Positions 4,687 to 7,287 of a stretch of 7,287 nt of DNA are shown here, in pieces. The notes under the pieces are model-generated. The model searched no databases. It had not been told where the DNA came from and was given only the letters and a program-made list of their open reading frames with translations. Where the stretch lies: NCBI GenBank assembly GCA_040007035.1, contig JBDTVU010000153.1, positions 1-7,287 on the forward strand, in the 5' to 3' direction. Position numbers and translations under genes: made by a program. Numbering within the stretch: position 1 is the first letter of the stretch; every line of letters starts with the position of its first letter. Source of the stretch: CAIWHR01 sp040007035 (GTDB taxonomy: Bacteria; Pseudomonadota; Gammaproteobacteria; Burkholderiales; Casimicrobiaceae).

Positions 4687-6327
4687 ATGCAACCCAATCC
4701 CGCGATCCCGCCGTTCGAGCCACCGGCGCTGCCGATGTCGCTCAACGACTCGGCGCGCCGCATCCTGTGGATCGTCGGCCTCTACCGCGCCGTCTGCGGC
4801 GCGCTGCTGCTGGGCGCGGCACTGCTGCTCGACCTGAAGCTGCTCTCGTTCGCCGCGCCCAATGCGTTCGTCACCGCCGCCGGGCTCTACTTCCTGTTCG
4901 GCCTCGCAGCGTTCTTCTGGATCCAGCGCGACCCGTTGCCGCTGCCGCTGCCGCCGCTCATCTCGGGGCTCCTCGTCGGCGACATCTTCTTCGTCGCCCT
5001 GGTGATGGTCGCCGGCGGCACGTCGAGCGGCCCGCTGCCGATCCTGCTGTTTCCGCAGCTTGCCGCCAGCGGCTGGCTGGTGCGCACGCGGACGGCGTTC
5101 TTCCACGCCGCGATCGCGGCGATCATGCTGCTCGCGCTCGACGTCTGGCGCATGTTCGACGGCCAGGTCGGCGGCGCGCAGCCGTTCCAGACCGGGCTGA
5201 TCGGCTTCGGCTATTTCGCGACGATCGGGATCGCCATCGCACTCGGCCGCTATACGAAGGCGTCGGAGGATCTCGCCGCCCAGCGCGGGATCGACGTCGC
5301 CAACCTCGAGCAGGTCAACCGCCTGATCATCCAGGACATGCAGGACGGCGTGCTCGTCGTCGACCTCAACGGCGTCGTCCGCGGCCACAACGCGCAGGTG
5401 ACGCGGCTCCTCGGCGGCTTCGGCCGGATGCGGGGCGGGATGCGGCTCGCCGAATTCAGCTCGACGCTGCACGACTACTGGCGGCGCTGGCAGGAGGACC
5501 TGGCCGAGCCGCTGCCGCCGTTCAAGGTCGACGTGACGCAGCGGCTGCTGCGCGTGCGTCTGGTGCGGATCGGCTCGGGGTTGAACGGCGGCACTCTGAT
5601 CTACCTCGAGGACCTCGGCCGCGCGCAGACCGAGGCGCAGCAGATGAAGCTCGCGGCGATGGGGCGGCTCACGGCCAGCATCGCGCACGAGGTCCGCAAT
5701 CCGCTGTCGGCGATCAACCAGGCGGCGCAGTTGCTGGAGGAAGACGGCGCGGTCGCCCCGGAAGGTACGCGGCTCCTCGGCATGATCCGCAACAACGCGA
5801 AGCGGATCGACCGCATCGTCGGCGAGGTGCTGCAGTTGAACCGCCGCGACCGGCAGCAGCCCGAGGTGATCGCGCTCGGCGAGTTCCTGCACGCGCTGGT
5901 CGACGAGATCGTGCAGGCCGAGCACATCCCGCCGGGCGGCATCGTGATGCGGATCCCCGACGACCTGCTGGTGATCTTCGACCGCGGACACCTGAACCAG
6001 ATCGTCTGGAACCTGGTGCGCAACGCCTGGCAGCATTGCCAGAAGAAGGAGGGCAGCATCCGGATCGTGTCGCGCCCCGGCTACATGGGCGACGCCGTCA
6101 TCTGCGAGCTGGCCGACGACGGCCCCGGCATCCCGGCCGAGTTGCGCGGCCAGATCTTCGAGCCGTTCTTCACCACCCGGCCGGGCGGCACCGGCCTCGG
6201 CCTGTACATCGCCCGCGAGCTGGCCGACGCCAACGGCGCCGCGCTCGAACTGCTGCCGAAAGGGCCGGGCGCCCAATTCCGGATCACGCTAAAGCGCGCG
6301 GTGAACGAACCCGCCGCCCATCCCTAG
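4687..6327 (+). CDS. pilS: Type IV pilus sensor histidine kinase PilS
   Basis: An inner-membrane sensor kinase of 546 residues that phosphorylates PilR to control pilin transcription. Six hydrophobic segments lie at about 25-50, 59-79, 90-109, 116-131, 138-155 and 169-187, as in known PilS. A PAS-like domain follows (about 205-310). The HisKA domain has the H-box SIAHEVRNPLSAI with phospho-acceptor H334. The HATPase_c domain shows the N-box NLVRNAWQH (442-450), G1 box DDGPGIP (477-483), F-box EPFFTT (492-497) and G2 box GGTGLGLYIA (500-509). All catalytic motifs are intact. In Pseudomonas, PilS senses pilin levels in the membrane. The start is uncertain: the ATG at 4687 adds a Pro-rich 16-residue leader, while the ATG at 4735 (MSLNDSARR) begins just before the first helix. 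Neither has a clear ribosome binding site. Confidence 0.93.
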   Translation: MQPNPAIPPFEPPALPMSLNDSARRILWIVGLYRAVCGALLLGAALLLDLKLLSFAAPNAFVTAAGLYFLFGLAAFFWIQRDPLPLPLPPLISGLLVGDIFFVALVMVAGGTSSGPLPILLFPQLAASGWLVRTRTAFFHAAIAAIMLLALDVWRMFDGQVGGAQPFQTGLIGFGYFATIGIAIALGRYTKASEDLAAQRGIDVANLEQVNRLIIQDMQDGVLVVDLNGVVRGHNAQVTRLLGGFGRMRGGMRLAEFSSTLHDYWRRWQEDLAEPLPPFKVDVTQRLLRVRLVRIGSGLNGGTLIYLEDLGRAQTEAQQMKLAAMGRLTASIAHEVRNPLSAINQAAQLLEEDGAVAPEGTRLLGMIRNNAKRIDRIVGEVLQLNRRDRQQPEVIALGEFLHALVDEIVQAEHIPPGGIVMRIPDDLLVIFDRGHLNQIVWNLVRNAWQHCQKKEGSIRIVSRPGYMGDAVICELADDGPGIPAELRGQIFEPFFTTRPGGTGLGLYIARELADANGAALELLPKGPGAQFRITLKRAVNEPAAHP

Positions 6328-6333
6328 AAGAGG
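6326..6333 (+). promoter_or_regulatory. Ribosome binding site of pilR
   Basis: AGAAGAGG overlaps the pilS stop codon and ends 6 bases before the pilR ATG. This supports that start and coupled translation of the kinase and regulator. Confidence 0.6.
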
Positions 6334-6339
6334 CCTGCC

Positions 6340-7287
6340 ATGTCCCGCAAAATCCGCGGCCAGCCCAAAGTCCTCGTCGTCGACGACGAGCCCGACCTGC
6401 TCGAATTGCTCGAGCTCACTCTGTCGAGGATGGGGCTCGACACGTCGCGCGCCGAGAACGTCGCCGAGGCGATCCGCCTGCTGGACAAGGAGGTGTTCGA
6501 CCTGTGCCTCACCGACATGCGGCTCCCGGACGGCGAAGGCCTGCGCGTGGTCGAGCACATCAACCAGAAGGGTCTCGACGTGCCGGTGGCCGTCATCACC
6601 GCGTACGGCAGCGCCGAGAACGCCGTCGCGGCGCTGAAGGCCGGGGCATTCGACTATCTCGCCAAGCCGGTCGCGCTGGAGCAGTTGCGGGCGCTGGTCA
6701 AGCAGGCGCTCAAGGTGCCCGAGAAGGCGCAACCGACGTCGAGCTACCAGCTCCTTGGCGAATCGCCGGCGATGATGCAGGTCCGCGGCCTGATCGACCG
6801 GCTGGCGAGGAGCCAGGCACCGGTGTTCGTCAGCGGCGAGTCCGGCAGCGGCAAGGAGCTCGCGGCGCGGATGATCCACTCGGGCGGGCCGCGGGCGGCG
6901 CTGCCGTTCATCGCCGTCAACTGCGGCGCGATTCCCGAAAACCTGATGGAGAGCGAGTTCTTCGGCTACCGCAAGGGCTCGTTCACCGGCGCCGAGGCCG
7001 ACCGCGACGGCTTCTTCCAGGCGGCCAACGGCGGCACGCTGTTCCTCGACGAGGTCGGCGACCTGCCGCTCGCGATGCAGGTGAAGCTGCTGCGCGCGAT
7101 CCAGGAGAAGAAGGTGCGCAAGGTCGGCTCGACGCAGGAGGATCCGGTCGACGTGCGGCTGATCAGCGCGACCCACAAGAAGCTCGCTGCGCTGGTCGAC
7201 TCCGGCGAATTCCGGCAGGACCTGTACTACCGGCTGCACGTGATCGAGCTGGCGATGCCCAGCCTGCGCGAGATGCGCGAGGACATT
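6340..7287 (+). CDS. pilR: Type IV pilus sigma-54 response regulator PilR (3'-partial)
   Basis: The first 316 residues of an NtrC-family activator, roughly 70% of the usual 440-460; the rest, including the DNA-binding Fis-type helix-turn-helix, is beyond the edge. The receiver domain (about 9-125) has the acidic pair D15-D16, phospho-acceptor D59 (TDMRLPDG), T87 and K109. The sigma-54 AAA+ domain starts near 138. It carries Walker A GESGSGKE (166-173), the sigma-54 contact loop GSFTGA (213-218, the PilR-typical Ser form of GAFTGA), Walker B TLFLDEVGDLP (233-243) and FRQDLYYRL (291-299) with the arginine-finger region. Phosphorylated by PilS, it drives RNA polymerase-sigma-54 at the pilin promoter. 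It starts 12 bp after pilS. Confidence 0.94.
   Translation, partial: MSRKIRGQPKVLVVDDEPDLLELLELTLSRMGLDTSRAENVAEAIRLLDKEVFDLCLTDMRLPDGEGLRVVEHINQKGLDVPVAVITAYGSAENAVAALKAGAFDYLAKPVALEQLRALVKQALKVPEKAQPTSSYQLLGESPAMMQVRGLIDRLARSQAPVFVSGESGSGKELAARMIHSGGPRAALPFIAVNCGAIPENLMESEFFGYRKGSFTGAEADRDGFFQAANGGTLFLDEVGDLPLAMQVKLLRAIQEKKVRKVGSTQEDPVDVRLISATHKKLAALVDSGEFRQDLYYRLHVIELAMPSLREMREDI

Noticed and set aside
2975..4723. A 582-codon minus-strand frame over the FAD dehydrogenase
   Set aside because: It is a mirror of a GC-rich gene: Arg/Gly/Ala/His-rich with no motif, while the plus strand encodes an intact flavoenzyme.
4471..6276. A 601-codon minus-strand frame over pilS
   Set aside because: The composition (Arg, Gln, His, Asp, Val) is typical of the reverse complement of high-GC coding sequence, and pilS on the plus strand is complete with all kinase boxes.
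6289..7239. A 316-codon minus-strand frame over pilR
   Set aside because: It is a shadow of pilR; the plus frame carries receiver and AAA+ motifs and continues beyond the edge.
1..7287. CRISPR array, insertion sequence, tRNA/rRNA, phage or toxin-antitoxin system
   Set aside because: No spaced direct repeats, transposase, terminal inverted repeats, cloverleaf or small toxin-like gene pairs were seen. The only tandem repeat is coding and has no spacers.

Overview
The window is very GC-rich, strongly biased to G/C at third codon positions, and almost fully coding except for one spacer of about 530 bases. The gene set points to a betaproteobacterium (Burkholderiales, Rhodocyclales or a relative). 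It has a PhaM-type polyhydroxybutyrate (PHB) granule regulator, a small PP0621-family membrane protein directly upstream of pilS, and the type IV pilus two-component pair pilS-pilR. The assignment rests on gene content and composition only.

Layout. (1) Positions 3-668, plus strand: the 3' part of a protein made of degenerate 33-residue repeats (99-nt period) followed by a tail with four cysteines. Its start lies before the window. (2) Positions 669-1201: a spacer with no convincing gene. It holds a perfect 16-bp palindrome and several hairpins, one of them abutting the stop codon of the minus-strand operon. (3) Positions 1202-2897, minus strand, transcribed right to left: phaM, a glutathione S-transferase and a YbhB/YbcL-type PEBP protein. 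They form a tight operon with a 20-bp gap and then a 4-bp ATGA overlap. (4) Positions 2898-2986: a short divergent promoter region. (5) Positions 2987-7287, plus strand: an FAD-dependent 2-hydroxyacid dehydrogenase-like enzyme, a PP0621-family protein, the sensor kinase PilS and the response regulator PilR. Gaps are 7, 34 and 12 bp, so this looks like one transcription unit. PilR runs off the right edge after its first 316 residues.

How the genes work together. PilS and PilR form the conserved sensor-regulator pair that controls pilin transcription with sigma-54. The minus-strand operon links a PHB granule/nucleoid protein with two small soluble proteins of unknown substrate. The FAD enzyme probably oxidises a D-2-hydroxyacid and passes electrons to a quinone or electron carrier. 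Nothing here is a clear new system. The least explained parts are the repeat/cysteine protein, the palindrome-bearing spacer and the very short PhaM.
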